Positions 9,001 to 12,977 of a stretch of 13,010 nucleotides of DNA are shown here, one piece after another. The stretch is taken from the NCBI GenBank assembly GCA_937875035.1, contig CALNCF010000325.1, positions 1 through 13,010 on the forward strand, written 5' to 3'. The stretch comes from an uncultured Sphingobacteriaceae bacterium (GTDB lineage Bacteria; Bacteroidota; Bacteroidia; Sphingobacteriales; Sphingobacteriaceae). The notes beneath the pieces were generated by a model. The model worked only from the letters and a program-made list of their open reading frames with translations, made no database searches and was not told the DNA's origin. The position numbers were made by a program, and so were the translations under genes. Position 1 is the stretch's first letter. Every line of letters begins with the position of its first letter.

Positions 9001-9781
9001 AAGCTGTGTAGCTAAAGACACGATCACGGTAACGATCAATGACGCTCCGGTGGTGAACCTGGGTATTGACAGAGATATCTGTACCAGTGATACAATTACG
9101 CTGGATGCGGGTAACGCAGGTGCTACCTACTTATGGAGCACAGGCGAAACCACACAGACTATCAGGGTAAACTTACAGGGTACATACTCGGTAACAGTAA
9201 CGAACGCGGCAGGCTGTTCTTCAACAGACGCTGTGATCGTAACGAACAAGCCAGAACCGAATGCAGTGTTTACGATCACGAACGTAGACAGAGGTAACGT
9301 AACCTTTGCTACTACGTCTCAGCCGGGTCACGCATTCAACTGGAACTTCGGTGATAACAAAACGGGAACAGTGCCAAACCCTACGCACACTTACGAGGCA
9401 AATGGGGTTTACACAGTAACCTTAAAAGTATCGAACCTGAATACAGGATGTACACATACAACAACCCAGACGGTGAACATTACCAATGTTGGAGTAGGTG
9501 TGGTTGATGCTAAGTCATTCGATATGAAGGTTTATCCGAATCCGTTTGCAGGTACAGCCCGTATCAGCTACACCTTGCCGAAAGCTTCGAGCGTAAGTGT
9601 AGATGTGCTTGATCTCCTTGGAAGAACCGTGAAGGTGATTTCATCAGAGCAATTACAAGACATGGGTACGTACGTACAAGAGTTAGACTTAACCAGTGAA
9701 GGTGCCGGAGTATATATGCTGAGACTACGAGTTGATGGTCAGACAGCTATTATGCGAATGGTAGCGACAGATAACCGTTAA
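2..9781 (+). CDS. Giant T9SS-secreted adhesin-like protein, beta-helix/CARDB/Ig/PKD repeats (5' partial)
   Basis: The frame is open from base 2 to the TAA at 9779-9781 (3259 codons), so the true start lies left of the window; the GTG at 332 is internal, because the preceding codons encode a related beta-sandwich (IPIPLSVSIDAGDTVAFF, bases 62-115). Residue numbers count from base 2. Modules: CARDB-like at 108-211, 676-782, 1236-1343, 1815-1921 and 2380-2491; right-handed beta-helices between them at 212-675, 783-1235, 1344-1814 and 1922-2379. Each helix opens with a G(V/I)CGPV motif, is rich in (Y/N)NxIRNNxI rungs, and ends in TPD(A/I/V)GAYE(F/Y). Next come an Ig-like domain split by a lamin-tail-like insert (2492-2755), a beta-rich stretch (2759-2877), three Ig-like repeats (2878-3085), a PKD domain with FNWNFGD (3086-3164) and a type A T9SS sorting domain (3174-3259). 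The role is inferred: export by T9SS, surface attachment, and adhesion or glycan contact. No catalytic domain was recognised, although beta-helices also occur in polysaccharide lyases. The first 18 or so codons are uncertain because of unusual base composition. Confidence 0.9.
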   Translation, partial: RSASASPWTATGTATPTPQTIPIPLSVSIDAGDTVAFFIQWTGNVYPTTNVNIPTFTDGTVTIIADATCAFAATSSFGTWYAPRQINGGVVYRLAQKFPNNASVEAITEPVNFCAGTHDIKARIANAGNNIIDSVMVNWEVNGVLQAPLKYATALDTMGSGPASSAIVTLGNFNFPINTAQNIKVWTSMPNGVADTVNRNDTVSGVFKPALNGTYTIGATGNYTSIVAAAADLRSLGVCGPVTFNIDSNTYAGTVNLSGIPGVSAVNTITFNGNGARILGTLDANSTENYVLALRNVSYVTINNFTIELASSSTKGFVVSLGDAHYNTIRNCKIVGDQSATGSTYGGIVVSGASSYSTSTSAKYNVFENNDISGGYFGISFYGLSATSNANGNIVRNNTIRDFYFYGVYNYSADSTQIVSNDIHRLGRASVSTGYGAYISNNCQYINIEKNRVHDLFTTMPASTSGSYGFYITGNDAAAGKELVIKNNVVYNIASEGTNYGIYNSSSDNMRAYFNTVSISKPTAAAGLAYGIYQTSAATGIEIKSNNIVINKSGSGAKYALYFGTNTSSIATDYNNLFVETTVTGTGVKNIGYWTSARVTLADWQAANTTSPFDVNSISGDPVFASVVTGNLQPNASFMNNKATPIAGVTDDIMGALRNVSTPDAGAYEFDVNANDAGVTQIVGTQICPGIYDVTVKLKNFGTDPLTSAVINWTVNGVPQPTYNFTGSILTSADESVIIGSYTLVGNTSYSITVESSLPNGVADGNTSNDGASLNNVKTGLVGTYKVGGTGADYATINDIVADLSAFGVCGPVIIDLDTTVVYTEQVSIPQLIGSSSTNTVTINGHGATVKFAPSSSSARHVVALNGADYVTIDSLNIVVDPAASYGYPLVLTNSAAYNTIRNSSMITVQNSSSTNYCGLVVGSVSGLTTAGASHHNVFENNLVAGGYYGFVIYGTSSDNSLAQANVIRNNRIHDFYTYAFYHYYADSTQVIGNDFARPNQTSLTAAYCIYILGASQNLLVENNRIHNLFDTDPSSVSATYGIYFSTGAAQTGKRSIVRNNLVYNINNSGAQYGIYNTGSGNVLYYNNTISLDYPASTGGIAYGAYQSTSVTGIEFKNNIFNITKPGGATYGIYQYTATTLFISDYNNFYVPNGSIGYNTTDKSTLVDWQLVVGNDMNSLSVDPVFAYAASGNYTPTSSIMDDKGISLIDVTEDITGTIRSGTPDIGAYEYTPVTEDASISKFGLSSVCTGLNDIKVAISNFGVFNLYTVTVDWSVNGIVQTPFNFTGNIDPGKDSVLSIGTYTLVAGISYDFKFWTSAPNGSTDGYHGNDTLVLTGLKTGLSAGVYVIGGASADFSTISAAVAAMNANGICGPVTFNVNPAAGPYTEQISIDAVGGASDSSRIIFNGQGSVVRFSPTNTNERHVWKLNGADYITIDSFTVEIDAAATYGFPIHVYPGSDYNIIRNNTIKSSLTSTSSNFAGIVFSGSATSATSATVGIQNLVENNLIDGGYYAVTMYGANVSPPSLHGNTIRNNTIKNYYYYGIYTGYSDSTVISGNEFSRETRTTLGGGYAIYANTNTWRVTIEKNKIHDPFTAAPASATAFYGIYLFASSGYTTPGNESIVRNNLIYNVTGSGAQYGIYNSGSDSIFIYNNTMVFDEQTPSSAVINGILFSSTLTNGNMIKNNNIYISRPGTGGRVGAYYTTVTSAPPTLESNYNNFYVTGSTGINAVAYFNGNYYNNLSDWQLVNGGAFDLNSYQINPMFTLAANNDYTPASGGLDNKGTPVSLVTHDILGALRDAVTPDIGAYEFSAVGEDAGVIALGFESVCPGLNDMSVRIMNGSGNLLTQVDVNWSVNNVLQTPFSFSGAILSGQSQNVVIGTYTFAADTAYNLKIWSSNPNGQPDVNNSDDTLTISGFRASLSGVYLVGGAGANYATLLAAVADLNTVGVCGPVTFSLDSASGPFAGPIVINDVKGASEVNTILIKGNNAKVTGVITSSTDRHLFRLNGTKYLTIDSLSIELGATSTYGFTLLIGNGAEYNTVKNSRIMNIPAASSSNWSALVISGSSSSISSASTSKYNTFENNLISGGYYGVTLYGTSGGNGLARGNVFKDNKIHDFYYYAYYQYYADSTQIIGNDIARPNATAATTTYCMYILGASQDLMIANNRIHNLFDKVGVTNASTVYGIYLSTGAAQAGRYSVVKNNVLYNLNNNGSHYCIYNSGSGNVLYYHNTVVSDWPTATSGTVYGFYQSTSVTGIEFINNNLHISKGNGTKYGMYKSTAATVYTSDHNNIYVPGGNVGYSGGALATLADWRTTTSNDLNSVSADPIFTYAASGDYTPTSAAIDNKGTPVSGVTEDITGATRSMTTPDVGAYEFTPIGTDIGVYSILYPTAGICGLPADSIRVTIRNMGALSQTGFTVTAQITGAASANLVHTYNKTLLSGQTDTVTLGYYNSSVSGAAALKVFTTLTGDAIASNDTLTRTVNMSPAAAMPNAVDVTVCKDSTATLVALTSLPYVRWYDAPAGGKLLVANDTLITPAITGTTSFYAEAMDGTPGNPIKITEIDLGATTDKIEIQNLSSGTANTAGYKVVISNSYTDINSVNSIVWDLPATMASNEVLYKTDATADNYWGNNILWNPGAAPSFTGWAMIVDASNNVIDAVFMNWTASDILGANIMLNGNKLTIGSEWTGAGIDINTPGLNSGADGVVRQGNSDNNSLSDFVSAPLSIGTTNPQLVMPYNGGGLGCPSPRKEVVVRTLPEVGGTGLAKSTPFDGAYNAGTLAEPDGICVNNVVTYEVAVPTGFTAAGFGTTWNITGATIKTSNNTTPAGVFTVTGRTIRYVSAPLDADSTLIITLKVTDASAALCDTSIIRYLRVTSGFSVDLGKDTTVCEGTVVTLDGGAGVSWLWSNGATTQTINVNASGTYSVDVIGLSGCVAHDTVEVAVIPNPVVDLGADVSVCVGTPVVLDAGNAGATYLWSTGATTQTISPTQNGTYSVIVSVGSCVAKDTITVTINDAPVVNLGIDRDICTSDTITLDAGNAGATYLWSTGETTQTIRVNLQGTYSVTVTNAAGCSSTDAVIVTNKPEPNAVFTITNVDRGNVTFATTSQPGHAFNWNFGDNKTGTVPNPTHTYEANGVYTVTLKVSNLNTGCTHTTTQTVNITNVGVGVVDAKSFDMKVYPNPFAGTARISYTLPKASSVSVDVLDLLGRTVKVISSEQLQDMGTYVQELDLTSEGAGVYMLRLRVDGQTAIMRMVATDNR
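331..7474 (+). repeat. Tandem CARDB + beta-helix supra-repeats, four full units plus a fifth CARDB
   Basis: CARDB-like modules begin near 331, 2027, 3707, 5444 and 7139, and beta-helix modules near 635, 2348, 4031 and 5765, giving a period of roughly 1680-1735 bases. Recurring marks include (C)xGxxD followed by WxVNxVxQxP in the CARDB modules, a G(V/I)CGPV start to each helix, and a DP(V/I/M)F ... TPDxGAYE close. The units have diverged in nucleotide sequence, so this is an old amplification and not a fresh one. In the second half of the helices, units 1 and 3 resemble each other (IEKN(R/K)(V/I)HD) and units 2 and 4 resemble each other (ILGASQ(N/D)L). In the first half, units 2 and 3 are closest. 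The fifth CARDB, at 7139-7474, has no helix after it. Confidence 0.85.
7475..8275 (+). other. Ig-like domain with inserted lamin-tail-like domain (inside the giant CDS)
   Basis: Residues 2492-2551 read as the first strands of an Ig-like domain of the Bacteroidota Ig_7 kind (VCKDSTATL, then VRWYDAPAGGKLL, then TTSFYAEA). The expected final strand, CPSPRKEVVVRTLP, appears only near residues 2745-2758. Between them, about 180 residues from KITEIDLG through DKIEIQNLSSG, GYKVVISNS, WGNNILWNPG and GVVRQGNSDNNSLSDF match what I know of lamin-tail-like (LTD) domains in surface proteins. The arrangement is read from sequence pattern and family memory, not from an alignment. Confidence 0.6.
8633..9256 (+). 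repeat. Three tandem Ig-like repeats of about 67-72 residues (inside the giant CDS)
   Basis: Repeats start near 8633, 8834 and 9041. Each has the pattern (V/I)(D/N)LGxDxxxC, then (T/V)(V/T/I)xLDxGxxxxxxLWSxGxTTQTI, GTYSVxV, and a Cys before the last strand. The two Cys per repeat could form disulfides once outside the cell. Repeats two and three share a perfect 44-base stretch, while repeat one has diverged, so two and three are the younger pair. Such stalk-like repeats are common just before PKD and sorting domains in gliding bacteria and probably space the head from the cell surface. Confidence 0.75.
8894..9144 (+). repeat. 44-bp perfect direct repeat, 207-bp period
   Basis: The 44 bases at 8894-8937 recur exactly at 9101-9144. 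The period of 207 bases is exactly 69 codons, so reading frame is kept if a unit is gained or lost. The repeat encodes LDAGNAGATYLWST plus the start of the next codon. The flanking bases differ on both sides (c/g before, t/c after). Confidence 0.9.
9521..9778 (+). other. Type A T9SS C-terminal sorting domain (inside the giant CDS)
   Basis: The last 86 residues begin DMKVYPNPFAGTARISYTL and continue with VSVDVLDLLGRTV, GTYVQELDLTSEGAGVYMLRL and a hydrophobic end. YPNP, LLGRxV, GxY and GVYxLRL are the recognised marks of the Por/T9SS type A sorting domain, which directs translocation across the outer membrane and is normally cleaved during anchoring. An N-terminal Sec signal is expected but lies outside the window. 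Confidence 0.93.
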
Positions 9782-9807
9782 GTATTAACATCGGTATAAT
9801 AATTAGG

Positions 9808-9839
9808 AAAAAGGTGCCCCGTAAGGGGCGCCTTTTTTT
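9808..9839 (+). terminator. Intrinsic terminator of the giant adhesin gene
   Basis: An 8-bp stem, ggtgcccc (9813-9820) with ggggcgcc (9825-9832), contains one G-U pair and closes on a gtaa tetraloop. It is extended by five A-T pairs (9808-9812 with 9833-9837) and followed by a run of seven T. It lies 26 bases after the stop codon, so the gene is probably the last of its transcript. Confidence 0.92.
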
Positions 9840-9903
9840 ATGGATTGCCTGGCGGTACTATTGTCATGGGGATGTTATTTTCTGATCGTTTTTTATCCCC
9901 GTG

Positions 9904-9934
9904 CTTGCGCTTTGAATACAGATGTGTAGTTTTG
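9904..9934 (+). promoter_or_regulatory. Bacteroidota-type promoter upstream of the Lrp-family gene
   Basis: A TAGTTTTG at 9927-9934 fits the Bacteroidota -7 consensus TAnnTTTG exactly. CTTG at 9904-9907, a three-of-four match to the TTTG -33 element, lies upstream with the ideal 19-base spacer (9908-9926). Transcription would start near A9940. It is the only convincing promoter between the adhesin terminator and the regulator gene. Confidence 0.55.
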
Positions 9935-9939
9935 CTGTC

Positions 9940-10043
9940 AATGTATAATTAGACTAAATAAAAATAGTTGTCCTTTACAGGATCGATCCGTATCGTCCTG
10001 GCATTTAACCAAACCATGGCACCCTTGTATAAGGGTGCTTTTT
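9940..10043 (+). ncRNA. Putative ~104-nt leader or small RNA ending in an intrinsic terminator
   Basis: From the predicted start near 9940 the RNA would contain a first hairpin at 9978-10000 (CAGGA and CGAT pairing with ATCG and TCCTG, one bulged T at 9983, loop CCGT) and a second, terminator hairpin at 10019-10038 with T tract. It stops 20 bases before the Lrp-type start codon. A nine-codon mini-ORF (ATG 10016, TGA 10043-10045; MAPLYKGAF) lies across the terminator hairpin. No known RNA family was recognised. It may be a free-standing small RNA or an attenuator controlling the regulator gene. Confidence 0.4.
10019..10043 (+). terminator. Intrinsic terminator 20 bases upstream of the Lrp-family start codon
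   Basis: A perfect 8-bp stem, gcaccctt (10019-10026) with aagggtgc (10031-10038), has a gtat loop and five T at 10039-10043. The adhesin gene already has its own terminator 180 bases upstream, and no protein gene lies between, so this one must end a short transcript or a regulator leader. Confidence 0.75.
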
Positions 10044-10063
10044 GATGTACAACATACAGGCGG

Positions 10064-10573
10064 ATGAACAGGAATGATATAAGCCGGGCCGACCGGAGGA
10101 TCTTGGAGATCTTACAGGATGATTCGCAGACGCCGGCTAAGACGATAGCGCTCGAATTTGGCTGGTCGGTAGCTTCCGTTTATAAAAGGATCAGGCACCT
10201 GGAGGAAAAGGGATACATTGCCTGTTATAAAGCCGAGCTTAACCGCAGCAAGCTGGGCTTCGGTATACTGGCTTATTGCCATATTAACCTGAAAGACCGC
10301 TCCCGTAAATCGATGGTCGGCTTCGAGAAGGAGGTCTGCGGCTATAAAGAAGTGCTCGAAGTGATCACACTTTCCGGGGAGAGCGATTATATGCTGAAGG
10401 TAGTTTCTCAGAATATCGAAACCTATAAAAGATTTCTGCTGGATATTCTCTCCAATATAGAACCTGTGGCGAGGTTCCACAGTCATATTGTGCTCGACGA
10501 GATCAAGAGCGCGAAAGCCTATCCTGTTGAATCTATACAGATGAATGAAGAGCCTATGCAATCATCCCAATAA
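10064..10573 (+). CDS. Lrp/AsnC-family transcriptional regulator
   Basis: The protein has 169 residues, close to the usual 150-165. An N-terminal winged helix-turn-helix occupies roughly residues 5-55 (DRRILEILQDDSQTPAKTIA, then a recognition helix around SVASVYKRIRHLEEKGYI). A linker leads to the RAM ligand-binding and oligomerisation domain, about 68-150, with GFGILAYCHINL, the GESDYMLKVV strand and a final VLDEIKSAKAYPVE segment like that of Lrp. Members bind DNA as dimers to octamers and often sense amino acids; the ligand here cannot be read from sequence. The ATG at 10064 is the only sensible start, because an in-frame TGA lies at 10043-10045; a weak AGG lies 4-6 bases before it. The promoter must lie upstream of the leader terminator, so readthrough is needed. 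No amino-acid metabolism gene adjoins it, so its targets are unknown. Autoregulation is typical of the family. Confidence 0.92.
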   Translation: MNRNDISRADRRILEILQDDSQTPAKTIALEFGWSVASVYKRIRHLEEKGYIACYKAELNRSKLGFGILAYCHINLKDRSRKSMVGFEKEVCGYKEVLEVITLSGESDYMLKVVSQNIETYKRFLLDILSNIEPVARFHSHIVLDEIKSAKAYPVESIQMNEEPMQSSQ

Positions 10574-10602
10574 AAAAGCCCCGCTCATACAGCAAGGCTT
10601 TT
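10574..10602. terminator. Bidirectional intrinsic terminator between convergent genes
   Basis: The outer stem aaaagcc (10574-10580) pairs with ggctttt (10596-10602). A cc/aa mismatch follows and then a gct/agc inner stem closes on catac. A-rich and T-rich arms on either side let it serve both the Lrp-type gene (+) and the lipoprotein gene (-). It is weaker than the adhesin terminator. Confidence 0.65.
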
Positions 10603-10618
10603 CAGAGCGTTAAATGGA

Positions 10619-11056
10619 TTAGCGTACTTCCATATTGGCGAAAGCTCCGCTCAGGGCTGTAATGGAGCCCCCGGTACCCGTGCTGGTAAAGGAGCCGGCC
10701 ATTTTGCCTGCTGTGTTCGAAGAGATCACCACGCTGCCAGTGCTGGCAGTGTACAGCGTATTACCATTCAGGTACGAGATCGCGTTACCGGAACCAACCG
10801 TATAGGTACCTGCTGTTCCTGCTGTGAGGTTGATCTCGATAAACTGCGCGATGCCGCCTTTGTACGCTTTAATGGTATGATACTGCTCTACATAAAAGGC
10901 AGAGTCGGCATTCACCGTCGCGCCCGTATTGTCGGTCCAGTTAAAAGTCGCGCCACCTGTGTTGTTGTTCGAAGGGCTTGCGTCATCTTCTTTCTTGCAT
11001 GACCATAAGAGCGTAATGCAGCTTAATACTGCTAATGTTAGGAATGTTTTTTTCAT
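10619..11056 (-). CDS. Small lipoprotein, probably outer-membrane or surface exposed, unknown function
   Basis: The product has 145 residues from the ATG at 11054-11056 (MKKTFLTLAV). A TTG six codons upstream could extend the frame but would spoil a normal signal peptide. The signal ends in a lipobox-like L-W-S-C with the lipidated Cys at position 20. The following K-K-E-D-D resembles the lipoprotein export signal (Lys plus acidic residues) that sends Bacteroidota lipoproteins to the cell surface. A Ser/Asn/Gly linker precedes about 110 residues of likely beta-sandwich rich in Thr, Gly and Ser (FNWTDNTGATVNADSAF, then GTYTVGSGNAISYLNG, then a final ITALSGAFANMEV). The pattern recalls small DUF6252-type lipoproteins, but I cannot confirm the family. 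Convergent with the Lrp-type gene and divergent from rluF, it is probably transcribed alone. Confidence 0.85.
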   Translation of the reverse strand: MKKTFLTLAVLSCITLLWSCKKEDDASPSNNNTGGATFNWTDNTGATVNADSAFYVEQYHTIKAYKGGIAQFIEINLTAGTAGTYTVGSGNAISYLNGNTLYTASTGSVVISSNTAGKMAGSFTSTGTGGSITALSGAFANMEVR

Positions 11057-11071
11057 CGTTATATTTTTTAT

Positions 11072-11079
11072 CAAATGTA
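11072..11079 (-). promoter_or_regulatory. Possible -7 promoter element for the lipoprotein gene
   Basis: Read on the minus strand, TACATTTG at 11079-11072 fits TAnnTTTG exactly and lies 15 bases before the ATG. No good TTTG is seen 19 bases upstream (TTAT is there instead), and the resulting leader would be only about 10 bases, so the call is tentative. Confidence 0.3.
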
Positions 11080-11227
11080 GCCCCGTGCCTCATCAGAAAT
11101 AATCCGTACAGGCGGGTATTTTGCCGTACGCATTGCCGGGTATGGGGGAACCGGCAAGAGGAATTCTCTTTCAAATGATGGATGCCCTGTGCGATCATAA
11201 TGGTATTTTTCCGACCTTTGAGCCATC

Positions 11228-12163
11228 ATGAAATCAGATAACACCATCCGTTTAAATAAATACATCAGCGACAGTGGTATCTGTTCACGGCGCCAGGCCG
11301 ACCGTTATATCGAGATGGGCCAGGTTTTCGTGAACGGGAAACGTGTGCCGGTAGGGACGCAGGTTAGCCTGAAAGACCGCGTTATGGTGAACGGACAGGT
11401 GATCGAACCCCAGGAAGAAGAAGCGGCGATCTATATCGCCTTTAATAAGCCGGTAGGGGTAACTACAACCTCTGAATCATGGGTGAAGGATAACATCGTC
11501 GATTATATCAATCACTCTCAGCGGATCTTCCCGATCGGCAGGCTTGATAAGGATTCGCAGGGGCTGATCTTCCTGACCAGCAATGGCGACATGGTGAACA
11601 AGATCCTGCGAGCCGGGAACAAGCACGAGAAGGAATATATAGTGACGGTAGACAAGCCTGTAACCGATAGCTTTATAGAAGGTATGAGCAATGGTGTACC
11701 CATTCTTGGTGTCAATACGCGGAAGTGTTTTGTGAAGAAAGAAGGGCCGAATGTGTTCCGCATTATTTTGATGCAAGGGCTCAACAGGCAGATCAGGAGG
11801 ATGTGCGAGCATTTCGGCTACGAAGTGACCCGCCTGGAACGAATCCGTATCATGAATATCAGCCTGAAAGGCTTAGCCTTAGGAGAATGGCGTGATTTTA
11901 CAGAAGAAGAATTAAAGGAGATGCGTCGCCTGACCGCCGGTTCAAAAGGAACCGTGGAAGAGAAGTATAGTCCAGAGAAGGATTCATCTAAGGCAAAAAA
12001 TAAGAAAGCGGATGCTGCTTTTGCTTCCACACCGGCTAAGAAACCAAATACCCGTTACGGTGCCTCCGTATGGAATTCAGGAAAGAAAAAATCTTCGGGA
12101 GGAAGCAAGTCCTCAGGGAAACCTGCAGCCCGTAAAGCAGGCGGAAGAGGGCGGGGACGTTAA
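11228..12163 (+). CDS. rluF: 23S rRNA pseudouridine synthase RluF
   Basis: The enzyme isomerises a uridine of 23S rRNA (U2604 in E. coli numbering) to pseudouridine in the peptidyl-transferase region; E. coli RluF is also reported to act on tRNA(Tyr). An S4 RNA-binding domain covers about residues 6-64 (IRLNKYISDSGICSRRQADR). The RsuA/RluB/E/F catalytic domain follows, with GRLDKDSQGLIFLTSNGD, whose Asp107 is the expected catalytic residue at the same number as in E. coli, then NKILRAGNKHEKEY, GMSNGVPILG and QGLNRQIRRMCEHFGYEV. Similarity to E. coli RluF as I recall it is very high up to LGEWRDFTEEEL. Residues 235-311 form a Lys/Ser/Gly/Arg-rich tail ending GGRGRGR, longer than the E. coli tail (290 residues in total there) and probably disordered and RNA-binding. 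The ATG at 11228 gives the standard N-terminus; no clear Shine-Dalgarno is present, as is usual in Bacteroidota. Confidence 0.95.
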   Translation: MKSDNTIRLNKYISDSGICSRRQADRYIEMGQVFVNGKRVPVGTQVSLKDRVMVNGQVIEPQEEEAAIYIAFNKPVGVTTTSESWVKDNIVDYINHSQRIFPIGRLDKDSQGLIFLTSNGDMVNKILRAGNKHEKEYIVTVDKPVTDSFIEGMSNGVPILGVNTRKCFVKKEGPNVFRIILMQGLNRQIRRMCEHFGYEVTRLERIRIMNISLKGLALGEWRDFTEEELKEMRRLTAGSKGTVEEKYSPEKDSSKAKNKKADAAFASTPAKKPNTRYGASVWNSGKKKSSGGSKSSGKPAARKAGGRGRGR

Positions 12164-12233
12164 AACCAATAGATCAATAAAGGATGGTGATGATTTTACA
12201 TAAAAGGCTAAGTTTATATATAGATACAGATTT

Positions 12234-12977
12234 ATGAGGCAATTCTCCTTAATACTGTTAGGTGTGTTATTACATACGGTGGTGTTTGCGCAGGACTTTA
12301 AGCTTTTCAGTCCGGGCCGGGAGCAACTTTTTAGGACAACGGGTGATTTGTTTTATATGCTTCATATTGATTCCGTAAAGGTTCAAAATCCAGGAGAAAG
12401 CAGGTATTACAACTATAAGTACGGACATGATATATTTGATACCCTTCGTTTCTGTGATAATCTGTCTACAGATTCATGGCTTGGAAAATATGCAGTCAGT
12501 AAAGCGAACGGCTCTTACCTTTTCTATAATAAAGAAGGAGATTCGCTCCTTATTCATACTGATACCACATATGGTGTATGGAGGTTCGGTACATTGACTG
12601 GTCAGAATTTTGCAGAGGCTTTTTTTGATAAATCGCAAAGCAATGACACATTGCTGGTGATCGGTTTCCAGGCGAAATCAAAAATGGGTGATCCCATAGA
12701 CCATCCTGTAAATAAGGAACAGATAATCATTGGTAAGCAAAACGGGTTCTTAAGAACGATAGATTTTTATTCATTCCCTGAGAAATGTTATTCCCTGGTA
12801 TTATCCGGTTCAACTGACCCTGCGGAAGGGCTCACCGATTTTCGATCGGATGAGATCTATGATTATGAGGTGGGGGATATTTTCCATAGGAAACAGGAAG
12901 ATATTTTTTATAGTTTGTTCGTACCATGCTGCCGACTTAGCTTCAGGAATTTGTCCCCAACGGCGCATTTGTGTTAA
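12234..12977 (+). CDS. Secreted protein of unknown function, C-terminus apparently lost
   Basis: The frame has 247 codons. It opens with a Sec signal peptide (MRQFSLILLGVLLHTVVFA, cleavage probably before QDF). The body is a Tyr/Asp-rich soluble sequence with GESRYYNYKYGHDIFDTL, SWLGKYAVSKANGSYLFYN, GFLRTIDFYSFP and TDFRSDEIYDYEVGDIFH. From memory, similar exported proteins in Chitinophagaceae carry on well past the YDYEVGDxFH motif and end in a T9SS sorting domain; I cannot name a function. After about residue 222 the frame reads YSLFVPCCRLSFRNLSPTAH and stops, a Cys-rich tail unlike the rest. On the opposite strand this same stretch reads as a transporter protein, so the tail is probably antisense readthrough past a junction near 12900. 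It lies 70 bases after rluF with no terminator between, so co-transcription is possible. Confidence 0.7.
   Translation: MRQFSLILLGVLLHTVVFAQDFKLFSPGREQLFRTTGDLFYMLHIDSVKVQNPGESRYYNYKYGHDIFDTLRFCDNLSTDSWLGKYAVSKANGSYLFYNKEGDSLLIHTDTTYGVWRFGTLTGQNFAEAFFDKSQSNDTLLVIGFQAKSKMGDPIDHPVNKEQIIIGKQNGFLRTIDFYSFPEKCYSLVLSGSTDPAEGLTDFRSDEIYDYEVGDIFHRKQEDIFYSLFVPCCRLSFRNLSPTAHLC

Noticed and set aside
9981..9990. Palindrome gatcgatc as a regulator operator
   Set aside because: It is better explained as part of the hairpin at 9978-10000; short GATC palindromes are common by chance.
10112..10561. Minus-strand frame of 149 codons opposite the Lrp-type gene
   Set aside because: The plus strand encodes a clear Lrp/AsnC protein over the same bases; the antisense frame has no recognisable features.
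11071..11265. Minus-strand frame crossing the lipoprotein-rluF gap
   Set aside because: It overlaps the rluF start and the likely lipoprotein promoter, and its product looks like no known family.
12186..12216. Promoter for the exported-protein gene (TAAGTTTA at 12209-12216)
   Set aside because: It misses the last base of TAnnTTTG and no TTTG is found 19 bases upstream, so it is not distinguishable from AT-rich background.
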